Shown here: in pieces, positions 54,415-62,002 of the stretch
Layout: every line of letters begins with the position of its first letter
How positions within the stretch are numbered: the stretch's first letter is position 1
Assembly: GCA_028282725.1 (NCBI GenBank)
Contig: JANQHF010000101.1
Span: 1 to 64,000, forward strand
Reading direction: 5' to 3'
DNA length: 64,000 nucleotides
From: Saprospiraceae bacterium
GTDB lineage: Bacteria > Bacteroidota > Bacteroidia > Chitinophagales > Saprospiraceae
Made by a program: the position numbers and the translations under genes
The notes under the pieces: generated by a model
What the model was told of the DNA's origin: nothing
Database searches by the model: none
The model's input: the letters and a program-made list of their open reading frames with translations, nothing else

Positions 54415-56046
54415 ATGCCGATCCCGATGCGATACTTGATCATATTTTTAATGCTCACATATTCGGAGTTCATCAATGCCCAATATGCCAGTGGCATTTC
54501 ACGTCCCGATAGGGATGCCATGCAAGTCGATTATACCGATTGGGCATACAAACTTGCTTCCACCATTGCCAGGTCTGAATTGAAAGAACATGTTTTCCAT
54601 TTGGCATCTGATGAATTTGAAGGCAGAGAGACAGGTACGGAGGGCAATGAAAAAGCAGCCAGATATCTCGCTGGCCAATTTGCAAAAATGAAGCTGACAG
54701 ATGTTGACAATCGCAGCTATTTTCAGCCTGTGACATTTACGTTTTCCTCCTGGGACAAGACGGAACTTCGAATCAATGATCAGTCTTACAAACATTTAAA
54801 GGATTATATCATATTTCCTCATCTGAGCAATTCTGTGAATATCCATACCGGGGAAATAGTGTTTCTTGGATATGGAATCGATGACGAAAAATATTCGGAT
54901 TATCGCGGGGAAGATGTGACAAATAAAGTTCTTATCGTATTCGATGGTGAACCAATGAATTCGAATGGGGATTCACGGATTACAGGATCTGATGAACTGA
55001 GCAAATGGTCACTGGATTGGAGATTCAAAAGCAGAAGGGCGAAAGAAAAAGGTGCTGCAGCATTAATTATCATATCCAATAACTTCAAAGAGCTTGTAAA
55101 TAACAATCGTCGTCAACTTGTGAATCGGGTTACACAACTTGGCAATAATGCAAGTGAGCGGTCTGAAATGGTGGGCACGATATTCATTTCTTCAACTGCA
55201 GCACAGGATATATTGGGAGATTACAGAAGTGAAGTGATTCAGCTTAGAAATAGCATTGCTTCCGGAAGCCAGGTGAACGCCTATCCAAATTACCCAGTCG
55301 ATTTTGCTTTTGACACTAAAATCAAACGATCCGTAATTGAAGGCAAAAATGTCATGGGAATCATTGAAGGAACTGATTATAAGGATGAACTACTCATATT
55401 AACGGCACATTACGATCACGTAGGAAAAAGAAACAAAGATGTCTTTAACGGTGCGGATGACAACGCCTCGGGTACCACGACCATATTGGAAATTGCTGAA
55501 GCGTTCTCGCTGGCAGCAAGATTGAACAAGGGTCCAAAAAGAAGTGTAATGTTCTTGTTGGTTACCGGAGAGGAAAAAGGATTATTGGGGTCTCAATATT
55601 ATACAGAGCATCCGGTCTTTCAATTGGAAAATACGATTGCCAATATCAATATCGATATGGTAGGACGACGGGGAAAAGAATATGAGAATTCAGGCGATCC
55701 ATACATTTATGTCATAGGATCGGATCGAATCAGCCGGGAATTACATGATATCAATGAGTCAATGAATCAGAAATATTCAGGGCTTGTCCTGGATTACAAG
55801 TATAATGACGAACAAGATCCCAATAGATTCTATTACCGGTCGGATCATTACAACTTTGCCAAACGCGGTATTCCATCCATATTTTTCTTTAATGGTGTTC
55901 ACTCTGATTACCACAGAAGCACGGATACGTCGGACAAGATTGATTTGGATTTAATGCTACAACGTGTGCGTCACATATTCCATGTTGCCTGGGAACTTGC
56001 AAACCGGGGACAAAGAATTGCGATCGACAATACAAGTGCTCCTTAG
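54415..56046 (+). CDS. Secreted M28-family zinc aminopeptidase with PA-like insert
   Basis: A 543-residue protein with a signal peptide (IIFLMLTYSEFINAQ). A PA-type insertion lies at about 115-290. The M28 catalytic domain shows the metal residues in LTAHYDHVG (His), FNGADDNASG (bridging Asp), TGEEKGLLGS (Glu-Glu: base and ligand), NINIDMVGR (Asp) and VHSDYHRSTDT (His) in the correct order, so a co-catalytic two-zinc centre is complete. It removes N-terminal residues from peptides outside the inner membrane. Its stop overlaps the convergent flippase gene by 4 bases. Confidence 0.92.
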   Translation: MPIPMRYLIIFLMLTYSEFINAQYASGISRPDRDAMQVDYTDWAYKLASTIARSELKEHVFHLASDEFEGRETGTEGNEKAARYLAGQFAKMKLTDVDNRSYFQPVTFTFSSWDKTELRINDQSYKHLKDYIIFPHLSNSVNIHTGEIVFLGYGIDDEKYSDYRGEDVTNKVLIVFDGEPMNSNGDSRITGSDELSKWSLDWRFKSRRAKEKGAAALIIISNNFKELVNNNRRQLVNRVTQLGNNASERSEMVGTIFISSTAAQDILGDYRSEVIQLRNSIASGSQVNAYPNYPVDFAFDTKIKRSVIEGKNVMGIIEGTDYKDELLILTAHYDHVGKRNKDVFNGADDNASGTTTILEIAEAFSLAARLNKGPKRSVMFLLVTGEEKGLLGSQYYTEHPVFQLENTIANINIDMVGRRGKEYENSGDPYIYVIGSDRISRELHDINESMNQKYSGLVLDYKYNDEQDPNRFYYRSDHYNFAKRGIPSIFFFNGVHSDYHRSTDTSDKIDLDLMLQRVRHIFHVAWELANRGQRIAIDNTSAP

Positions 56047-57512
56047 AGATACGTTCGGATTCTTTTTTGCTCCATGATATAGGTCAGTATGCAATAAACG
56101 GCAATGATCAGAAGACCCATTGACAAATTTTGCAATGTAGAGGTACTTCTGAACATAAGACCGAGGTACATCAGTGCAACGATCATTGCAATTTGACGCA
56201 GCATTGAGATCACGGGATAATTTATGGGATATTTAATTCTCCCGATGAAGTAGGCCAGGATAACCATAGTCATGTAACACAGCAATGCTGCATATGCAGA
56301 AGCTATGATTCCTTCTGAGGGTAATAAGGTGATACTGACCCATAGAGTGATGAATGCCCCGATACTCGCGATGATTGCACCATACATAGTATGATCGCTC
56401 AACTTATACCAGATCGAAATATTATAATAGATCCCAAGGAACAGATAGGACATCAGCAAGATGGGTACCAGGTATAATCCCTCCCTGAAGGATGGACCGA
56501 TAACGAATTGAAACAGATCAATGAAAAGACTGATACCAAGCATCATTATTCCCGCAACGATGATAAAGAATAAAGCAATATCTCCGTATAGTTGTCGTGC
56601 GTCTTCTCTTTGGGCATTTCTGAAAAAAAAGGGCTCAGCTGCATAGTTATAAGCTGTTGTGAAGATGGCAAGCAAGGCTGGAATCTTCTGAACAGCGCCA
56701 TAGATTCCCGCTTGGTCTTTATTCAAATCAAAGTCCTGTCCGAGAAAATATTTTTGGAGAGGAACTCCAAAAAACTGATTGATTCCTCCCGCAATACCTA
56801 CAATGATCAATGGCCAGGCATATTTCACCATTTTGATCCATAGTCCCCAATTCACTTCAAATCTTCGAACAGGTTGGTACCAGATCAAGCCCAAAAACAT
56901 GACAGCGCTGGCAATCAGGTTGCTCAGGAATACGAAGTCAATCGCATTATCGGCAAAAGGAAAGTAATCAGCCAGAATATATGGATCCATACGCGGTATG
57001 GCTTCTAAAAAAAGGAAAACCAGGGCCACCGTAATCAGGACATTGGCAAGCTTGAATGCTACGAAGGTTTTTGCCCTGGATAATAGCCGCAGCTTGGCCA
57101 TCGGCAACAGGGCCAATACATCCAGGGCTATGATGAAACTAAACCAGATCACGTAATGACCCTTCCCGGGATATGTCAACCCTCTTGCGATCTCCTCAGA
57201 AAAAAGGATTCCGGAAACGATAAGAATGACCGACGTGCCGATCATTGGAATAAAAGCTGTCCTGTATACCTGGCTTAACTGGTCAGACTTAGATCCAAAT
57301 CGAAAAAGTGCCGTATCCATTCTATAGGAAAAGAGGACAATGAGTATAGAAGCATAAGCATATAAATCAAGATATATGGCATACTCCGCCCTCGCCTCAG
57401 TCAGGCGATACGTTAAGTACGTACTAAATACCAGATAATGAAATACCCTGGGCAATATATGCCCGATGCCATATATAATGGTCTCTCCGGCAAGCTGCTT
57501 TATAAGGGACAA
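56043..57512 (-). CDS. Polysaccharide/lipid-linked oligosaccharide flippase (MOP superfamily)
   Basis: A 489-residue integral membrane protein with 12-14 hydrophobic helices, starting LAGETIIYGIGHILPRVFHYL, the Wzx/RfbX-like N-terminus of the MOP (MATE-like) exporters. It has no soluble domain. Such proteins flip undecaprenyl-linked sugars or peptidoglycan precursors across the inner membrane. It converges on the M28 peptidase gene, and lies 23 bases downstream of the small CxxC protein gene in the same direction. The substrate is not readable from sequence. Confidence 0.85.
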   Translation of the reverse strand: MSLIKQLAGETIIYGIGHILPRVFHYLVFSTYLTYRLTEARAEYAIYLDLYAYASILIVLFSYRMDTALFRFGSKSDQLSQVYRTAFIPMIGTSVILIVSGILFSEEIARGLTYPGKGHYVIWFSFIIALDVLALLPMAKLRLLSRAKTFVAFKLANVLITVALVFLFLEAIPRMDPYILADYFPFADNAIDFVFLSNLIASAVMFLGLIWYQPVRRFEVNWGLWIKMVKYAWPLIIVGIAGGINQFFGVPLQKYFLGQDFDLNKDQAGIYGAVQKIPALLAIFTTAYNYAAEPFFFRNAQREDARQLYGDIALFFIIVAGIMMLGISLFIDLFQFVIGPSFREGLYLVPILLMSYLFLGIYYNISIWYKLSDHTMYGAIIASIGAFITLWVSITLLPSEGIIASAYAALLCYMTMVILAYFIGRIKYPINYPVISMLRQIAMIVALMYLGLMFRSTSTLQNLSMGLLIIAVYCILTYIMEQKRIRTYL

Positions 57513-57535
57513 TTTATTGCTTTACAGAAAGGCGA

Positions 57536-57991
57536 TTAACCTTCGATTTGGACAGCATCTGTTAAAAGATACATCAACCGGTTGATATCATCTGCATTCA
57601 GGTTCAGTTTTCCTTTAAGCACAACCTGCTCTGCTGTATACTCGACTGCTTCAGAGCTCTCCACCTCCATTACGGTTTCAGGACCAGCACCACCACAGAA
57701 GAAGCACATATTATATGGATAGGCAGAAAAAATGAACTCGTTATGACTCTTGTACCCCTCAACTGGGATGATATAACCCCTTACCACCACTTCTGTACCT
57801 TCTAATTCTCTTACTTGATCTGCAAAAACAGGTTTATCTATTTTAAAACCTAAAAACTCGTCATACTCTTTTTTATAGGTGATTTTGGAAAGAGTCTTCC
57901 AGACGTTTTCATCTGTTTCAGCTTCAATTTCCTGGCTCCAAAGAGGTAGTGTAAACAACAGCAAAGCCAATATTCCAAATAGTTGCTTCAT
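57536..57991 (-). CDS. Secreted protein with a CxxC motif (DUF3299-like)
   Basis: A 151-residue protein starting at MKQLFGILALLLF (57991), giving a clean signal peptide ending at LWSQ. The mature protein has an OB-fold-like strand pattern (EGTEVVVRGYIIPVEGYK, NEFIFSAYPYNM) and a CFFCGGAG segment at about residue 100, with strands VEYTAEQVVLKGKLNL behind it. This matches the general layout of small periplasmic proteins of the DUF3299 type, several of which carry a Cys pair that could bind a metal; the family assignment is tentative. It is divergent from the cysteine-controlled sulfite operon. A -7 box lies at 58024-58031. Confidence 0.6.
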   Translation of the reverse strand: MKQLFGILALLLFTLPLWSQEIEAETDENVWKTLSKITYKKEYDEFLGFKIDKPVFADQVRELEGTEVVVRGYIIPVEGYKSHNEFIFSAYPYNMCFFCGGAGPETVMEVESSEAVEYTAEQVVLKGKLNLNADDINRLMYLLTDAVQIEG

Positions 57992-58023
57992 ACTAGTCTG
58001 TTCATAATTTCGAGTAAAGCGCA

Positions 58024-58031
58024 CAAAGTTA
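58024..58031 (-). promoter_or_regulatory. Candidate -7 promoter element for the CxxC secreted protein
   Basis: The minus strand reads TAACTTTG, matching TAnnTTTG, placing a start site near 58017 and a leader of about 25 bases before ATG 57991. This also argues against the longer frame from 58024. Confidence 0.5.
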
Positions 58032-58168
58032 CAACAATAAGAATTTTAGTCTGGGTTTCGAAAATCCCTGTGGTAAAGATTAATTAACATCTCTATAAAC
58101 GGATTGATGACATAATTGACAGGGAAGTGACTTTTAAAAGACATTAAACAAATTTTAAGAGTTTTCAC

Positions 58169-58199
58169 TTGTATAGTTAGAGGATGAAATATACATTTG
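58169..58199 (+). promoter_or_regulatory. Promoter of the cysteine-attenuated sulfite-reduction operon
   Basis: TTG at 58169-58171, exactly 20 bases, then TACATTTG at 58192-58199: a full match to the Bacteroidota primary promoter TTG-N19-21-TAnnTTTG. RNA should begin at about 58205-58207. This position rules out the ATG at 58184, which overlaps the promoter, as start of the first leader peptide, and leaves about 23 bases of untranslated RNA before ATG 58229. Confidence 0.85.
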
Positions 58200-58228
58200 A
58201 TCCTGTGAAAAATCGAAATAGAAATATC

Positions 58229-58258
58229 ATGTGCTGTTGCTGCTGTTGTAGCTGCTAG
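58229..58258 (+). CDS. Leader peptide 1 with six consecutive Cys codons (attenuator sensor)
   Basis: ATG at 58229 followed by TGC TGT TGC TGC TGT TGT AGC TGC and TAG, giving MCCCCCCSC. An in-frame ATG at 58184 would lengthen it to 24 residues, but it lies upstream of the predicted transcription start. Seven of eight sense codons after Met are Cys, which is what an amino-acid-sensing leader peptide needs: the ribosome would stall only when charged tRNA-Cys is scarce. A terminator begins 34 bases after its stop codon, and sulfite reductase lies behind. The peptide itself probably has no function. Confidence 0.85.
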   Translation: MCCCCCCSC

Positions 58259-58259
58259 G

Positions 58260-58326
58260 TGCTTCGATAAGTTCTATGTAAAATATTTATGGCCTTTTCG
58301 AAGTGAATTTCGAAAAGGTTTTTTTT
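58260..58326 (+). terminator. Attenuator 1: Rho-independent terminator with competing antiterminator
   Basis: Terminator: CCTTTTCGAA (58293-58302) pairs with TTCGAAAAGG (58309-58318), loop GTGAAT, then eight T (58319-58326). Antiterminator: 58260-58267 (TGCTTCGA) can pair with 58298-58305 (TCGAAGTG), occupying the left arm. Protector: ATCGAA (58212-58217) can pair with TTCGAT (58263-58268). This 1:2 / 2:3 / 3:4 scheme is the arrangement of classical amino-acid attenuators. A ribosome halted on the Cys codons would cover segment 1; one at the stop codon would cover segment 2. Confidence 0.85.
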
Positions 58327-58339
58327 GTTTTAAAGAGAT

Positions 58340-58444
58340 ATGATTCAGGAATACATCAGGAATTTTTCTATGCGTAACCAAGGTGCAAATACAACATGTA
58401 TGTGTTGTTGTTGCTGCTATTACGCTAGAAGAGGAATATCTTGA
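58340..58444 (+). CDS. Leader peptide 2 with five consecutive Cys codons (second attenuator sensor)
   Basis: An open frame with in-frame ATGs at 58340, 58370 and 58400 ending at TGA 58442-58444. It contains Cys-Met followed by TGT TGT TGT TGC TGC (58403-58417). From ATG 58400 the peptide is MCCCCCYYARRGIS, mirroring peptide 1 (M then 5-6 Cys); the longer forms give 24 or 34 residues. AAAGAG at 58332-58337 lies close to the first ATG, so the start is unsettled, but every form reads the same Cys run. It lies between the two terminators on the same transcript. Confidence 0.8.
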   Translation: MIQEYIRNFSMRNQGANTTCMCCCCCYYARRGIS

Positions 58445-58504
58445 TGGAGATAAATTAAGAGAATAAGTAGGCTCATCGGGATATTCCCGATGGGCTTTTT
58501 TTTT
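58440..58504 (+). terminator. Attenuator 2: Rho-independent terminator with competing antiterminator
   Basis: Terminator: GCTCATCGGGA (58471-58481) pairs with TCCCGATGGGC (58485-58495), 3-base loop, then nine T (58496-58504). Antiterminator: CTTGATGG (58440-58447), which overlaps the stop codon of leader 2, can pair with 58473-58480 (8 bp, three of them G-T). An upstream CATCAGG (58354-58360) can in turn pair with CTTGATG. A ribosome that finishes leader 2 would mask 58440-58447 and favour termination; one stalled at the Cys run leaves it free. Confidence 0.82.
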
Positions 58505-58522
58505 GAACAAAAAGTCGTCATC

Positions 58523-60661
58523 ATGGAAGCAATAACAGACAATGAACATATTGCCTTAGCCGATAAGGTTGATATTCTCGAATTGGAAGAGCGAATTAAA
58601 AAATTCAGGGAAGGACTGATTGATGAGGAGAGATTCAAGCTCTATCGGTTGACCAGAGGAGTTTATGGACAACGGCAATTAGGAGTACAAATGTTTCGGA
58701 TCAAGATTCCATTTGGAAGGTTGAATAGCGAACAATTAATTCGAATTGCAGATGTTTCAGACAAATATGCAACAGGCAACTTGCACATAACGACCCGACA
58801 AGATATTCAACTTCACTATGTGAAATTAGAAGACTCCTCTGAAGTCTGGAAAGAACTGGCCGCCAAAAAAATCACTGCAAGAGAGGCATGCGGGAATACG
58901 GTTAGGAATGTTACTGCTTCAGCTGAGGCCGGAATTGATCCACATGAGCCATTTGATGTATCTCCTTATGCACATGCTGTGGCACACTACTTCATGCGCA
59001 ATCCGATTTGCCAGGAAATGGGAAGAAAAATAAAAATTTCATTTTCTTCAAGTGAAAAAGATTCTGCGCTCTCCTTTATTCATGACTTTGGATTCATTCC
59101 AAAAATCAATAAAGGTCAAAGAGGGTTTAAAATTCTTGTTGGAGGTGGTTTGGGCGCACAGGCTATGTTGGCCCGGACGGCTTATGAGTTTTTACCTGAA
59201 AAGGAAATAATTGCTTTTTTGGAAGCTGCACTCAGAATCTTTGACAGGTACGGAGAACGTGAAAAACGACACAAAGCGAGGTTGAAATTTCTAATTAAAA
59301 AAATTGGCCTCGATGCTTTTCTAAAATTGGTCTCAGATGAAAAACAAGGTCTATCGCCCGAATCCTTTCAAATTTCAATTACAGATCTTTCTGATGCACC
59401 TCCTCCGGAAATATTTCAACCTGAAGTTGATGAAGTCAAAAATGTTGACAAATATCGGACATGGTTAAAGACCAACACCTTTGTACAAAAACAAAGTAAT
59501 TATAGAGGAGTATACATTAAAGTTCACTTAGGTGATCTGTCTTCGGAAAAGGCCAGATACCTGGCAAGGATTGTCAGGAAATATGCCTCCGATGACATTC
59601 GACTTTCCATCAATCAAAACATTCTCCTGAAATACATCCGTCCTGAATATCTTCCAGAGCTATTTACTGTTCTCGACGGCTATGGCTTTGCTCAGCCCGG
59701 ATATGATTCAATTGCGGACATTACGGCTTGTCCCGGAACAGATACCTGTAATCTCGGTGTCACCAATAGTACAGCCTTGTCGACTGAGCTCGAGCGGCTA
59801 CTTGAAAACGAATATTCATCACTTCTGGAAGAGCAACATATAAAGATCAAGATCAGTGGATGCATGAATGCCTGCGGACAGCACATGATCGGCAATATTG
59901 GATTTCACGGAAGTTCTATAAAGAAAAATGACAAGGTGATACCCGCCATGCAGGTCGTACTTGGTGGCGGCGTTGATCCTCAGGGACATGGATACATAGC
60001 AGATAAAATCCTTAAAGTCCCTACGAAGCGAATTCCGGATGTGGTCAGAACATTACTTGATCATTTTGAAAAGGAAGGATTTGAAAATGAATATTTCAAT
60101 AATTTCTACACAAGGCTCGGGGGTCGGAAATACTTTTATAATCTGCTCAAAATTTATACTGATGTAGATTCACTCAAAGAATCCGATCTCATAGATTGGG
60201 GGGAGGATCATTTGTACAACCAGCAGATAGGTGTAGGAGAATGTGCGGGTGTAATACTCGATGTCATTGGTACAATCATCAATGATGCCAAAGAGAAATT
60301 AGAAAAAGCTCAGAAAGAATTACAGAATCTGTCAAGCGGGGCCGCTATCTATTATGCATATTCCTCATTCGTAACCGGGGCAAAAGCTGCTTTACTCAGT
60401 GAAGATATTCACTGCAATACTCATATCAAGATCATATCTGATTTCCAGGAATATATTCTGGAAGCTGGAAAAATGAGTTTGCCGTACAATTTTCAACAAC
60501 TGGTATTATCGATTAATACAAGTCCCCCTGATCAACGATTTGCAGAGATTTATACAAAAGAGGCTGAGCAGTTCTTACAAACTGTCATTAACTGGAGAAA
60601 CCAGCAACAGGCTCCGGAGAACCTTTCCAAACCTGTCATTACAAGTTATTACAATGCATAG
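58523..60661 (+). CDS. Siroheme [4Fe-4S] sulfite reductase with extra C-terminal domain
   Basis: A 712-residue hemoprotein starting at MEAITDNEH (58523), 18 bases after attenuator 2. It has the duplicated ferredoxin-like half and siroheme-binding half of the nitrite/sulfite reductase family (TRGVYGQRQLGVQMFRIKIP, TTRQDIQLHYV). The cluster ligands are C403, C409 (ACPGTDTCNLG) and C447, C451 (SGCMNACGQH), the canonical C-x5-C-x37-C-x3-C. It reduces sulfite to sulfide with six electrons. About 150 helical residues follow the core (from GVGECAGVILDV), a HEPN-like tail known in Bacteroidota homologues. Nitrite reductase is the alternative, but the Cys leader and cysH point to sulfite. Confidence 0.9.
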   Translation: MEAITDNEHIALADKVDILELEERIKKFREGLIDEERFKLYRLTRGVYGQRQLGVQMFRIKIPFGRLNSEQLIRIADVSDKYATGNLHITTRQDIQLHYVKLEDSSEVWKELAAKKITAREACGNTVRNVTASAEAGIDPHEPFDVSPYAHAVAHYFMRNPICQEMGRKIKISFSSSEKDSALSFIHDFGFIPKINKGQRGFKILVGGGLGAQAMLARTAYEFLPEKEIIAFLEAALRIFDRYGEREKRHKARLKFLIKKIGLDAFLKLVSDEKQGLSPESFQISITDLSDAPPPEIFQPEVDEVKNVDKYRTWLKTNTFVQKQSNYRGVYIKVHLGDLSSEKARYLARIVRKYASDDIRLSINQNILLKYIRPEYLPELFTVLDGYGFAQPGYDSIADITACPGTDTCNLGVTNSTALSTELERLLENEYSSLLEEQHIKIKISGCMNACGQHMIGNIGFHGSSIKKNDKVIPAMQVVLGGGVDPQGHGYIADKILKVPTKRIPDVVRTLLDHFEKEGFENEYFNNFYTRLGGRKYFYNLLKIYTDVDSLKESDLIDWGEDHLYNQQIGVGECAGVILDVIGTIINDAKEKLEKAQKELQNLSSGAAIYYAYSSFVTGAKAALLSEDIHCNTHIKIISDFQEYILEAGKMSLPYNFQQLVLSINTSPPDQRFAEIYTKEAEQFLQTVINWRNQQQAPENLSKPVITSYYNA

Positions 60662-61418
60662 ATCAAAAGACTTTACAGTTTCACTTGTCGGAGCAGGACC
60701 AGGCGATCCGGAACTTATTACCCTTAAGGGTTTAAAGGCTATTCAATCAGCTGATGTAATCTTATATGACGCCCTGGCAACGAAAGAATTGCTTTCTAAA
60801 GCCCGGGAGGGCTGTGAATGCATCTATGTGGGAAAACGCTGTGGCCGGCATAGTCTTAAACAACAGGACATACACGCATTGATACTCCAAAAGTCAAAGA
60901 CACACCATCACTTGGTACGGCTCAAGGGAGGAAATCCATTTGTATTCGGAAGAGGTCATGAAGAAATGACTTTTCTCGAAAACAATGGTATTACAGTTAC
61001 AGTCATTCCCGGGATAAGCAGTGCGACCAGCTTGCCCTTGTTGCAGGGAATTCCTTTGACAAAACGAGACGTCTCGGAAAGTTTTTGGGTGATCACCGGA
61101 ACGACTAAAGATCATAAAATTTCGAAAGACATCTACCTCGCCGCACAGTCCAGAGCAACTGTTGTCATCCTGATGGGAATGAGGAAGTTAGAAGAAATTT
61201 GCCAGATATTTCAATCAGGAGGCAGGGCAGCTATTCCTGCCATGGTCATCAGCAAAGGTTCTACACCGGAAGAAAAAGTTGCCGTTGGCACCGTCCGGGA
61301 TATTTATAAAAAGGTTCAAGAGTTACAATTAGAATCTCCCGGTCTGATTATAATCGGAGACGTTGTGGGACTTAAGAAAAAATCACTCATCAATCAGGCA
61401 ATAGAAACATGGCTATGA
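60654..61418 (+). CDS. cobA: Uroporphyrinogen-III C-methyltransferase
   Basis: A 254-residue SUMT from ATG 60654, overlapping the sulfite-reductase stop by 8 bases; the longer frame from 60540 lies inside that gene. Signature segments: VSLVGAGPGDPELITLKG (SAM site), VILYDAL, VRLKGGNPFVFGRG and PGISSATSLPLLQGIPLT. It adds two methyl groups to uroporphyrinogen III giving precorrin-2, the first committed step of siroheme, the cofactor of the preceding enzyme. Confidence 0.94.
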   Translation: MHRSKDFTVSLVGAGPGDPELITLKGLKAIQSADVILYDALATKELLSKAREGCECIYVGKRCGRHSLKQQDIHALILQKSKTHHHLVRLKGGNPFVFGRGHEEMTFLENNGITVTVIPGISSATSLPLLQGIPLTKRDVSESFWVITGTTKDHKISKDIYLAAQSRATVVILMGMRKLEEICQIFQSGGRAAIPAMVISKGSTPEEKVAVGTVRDIYKKVQELQLESPGLIIIGDVVGLKKKSLINQAIETWL

Positions 61419-62002
61419 CCCAAGATCAAAATAATCTCTATCCCGTATTTTTAAAACTCTGCAACTTGAAATTGCTCATCGTTGGTGCAGGAAATGTAGG
61501 ATTTGAAAAATTGTCATTTCTTCTGAAGAGTAGTCCGGATGCCAATATTTCAGTCATTGCCAAGAACTTTTCAGACCAGGTACAGAATCTCATTGCTGAT
61601 AACGATCGGATAGAAATTATTGAAAAGGCATTCACATCCACTGACGTCATTGGGCATGATATCATCATTGCCGCAACAAATAATGAAGATGTAAATGCAG
61701 AAATCTATGCTGCAGCCAAGCATCACAATAAAGTTGTAAATGTCGCTGACACTCCTCATTTATGTGACTTCTATATGGGATCCATCATTACCAGGGGAGA
61801 TCTAAAGATAGCGATTTCGACAAATGGAAAGTCCCCAACATTTTCTAAAAGATTCAGACAATTATTGGAATCCATTTTGCCTGTCGAATCCCACAGTCTC
61901 GTGAATAATTTGAAACTGATCAGGGATCGGCTCGAGGGAAATTTTGAATACAAGGTGAAGGAATTGAACCGTATCACAAAAACGCTTCTTACATATGAAT
62001 GA
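61409..62002 (+). CDS. Precorrin-2 dehydrogenase / sirohydrochlorin ferrochelatase (Met8/CysG N-terminal type)
   Basis: A 197-residue protein. The NAD-binding start LKLLIVGAGNVGFEKLSFLL, the central AATNNEDVNAEIYAAAK and NVADTPHLCDFYMGSIITRGDLKIAISTNGKSPTFS (quoted in two parts: NVADTPHLCDFY and ISTNGKSPTFS) match the N-terminal half of CysG and yeast Met8p. It oxidises precorrin-2 to sirohydrochlorin and may insert Fe2+ to finish siroheme. The gene overlaps cobA by 10 bases; in many bacteria the two are fused as cysG, here they are separate. Confidence 0.92.
   Translation: MAMTQDQNNLYPVFLKLCNLKLLIVGAGNVGFEKLSFLLKSSPDANISVIAKNFSDQVQNLIADNDRIEIIEKAFTSTDVIGHDIIIAATNNEDVNAEIYAAAKHHNKVVNVADTPHLCDFYMGSIITRGDLKIAISTNGKSPTFSKRFRQLLESILPVESHSLVNNLKLIRDRLEGNFEYKVKELNRITKTLLTYE

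Noticed and set aside
58184..58444. The Cys-run peptides as metallothionein-like or toxin peptides
   Set aside because: Each is followed by a terminator with a competing fold, and the operon behind makes reduced sulfur; regulation by codon reading explains the arrangement better than a peptide function.
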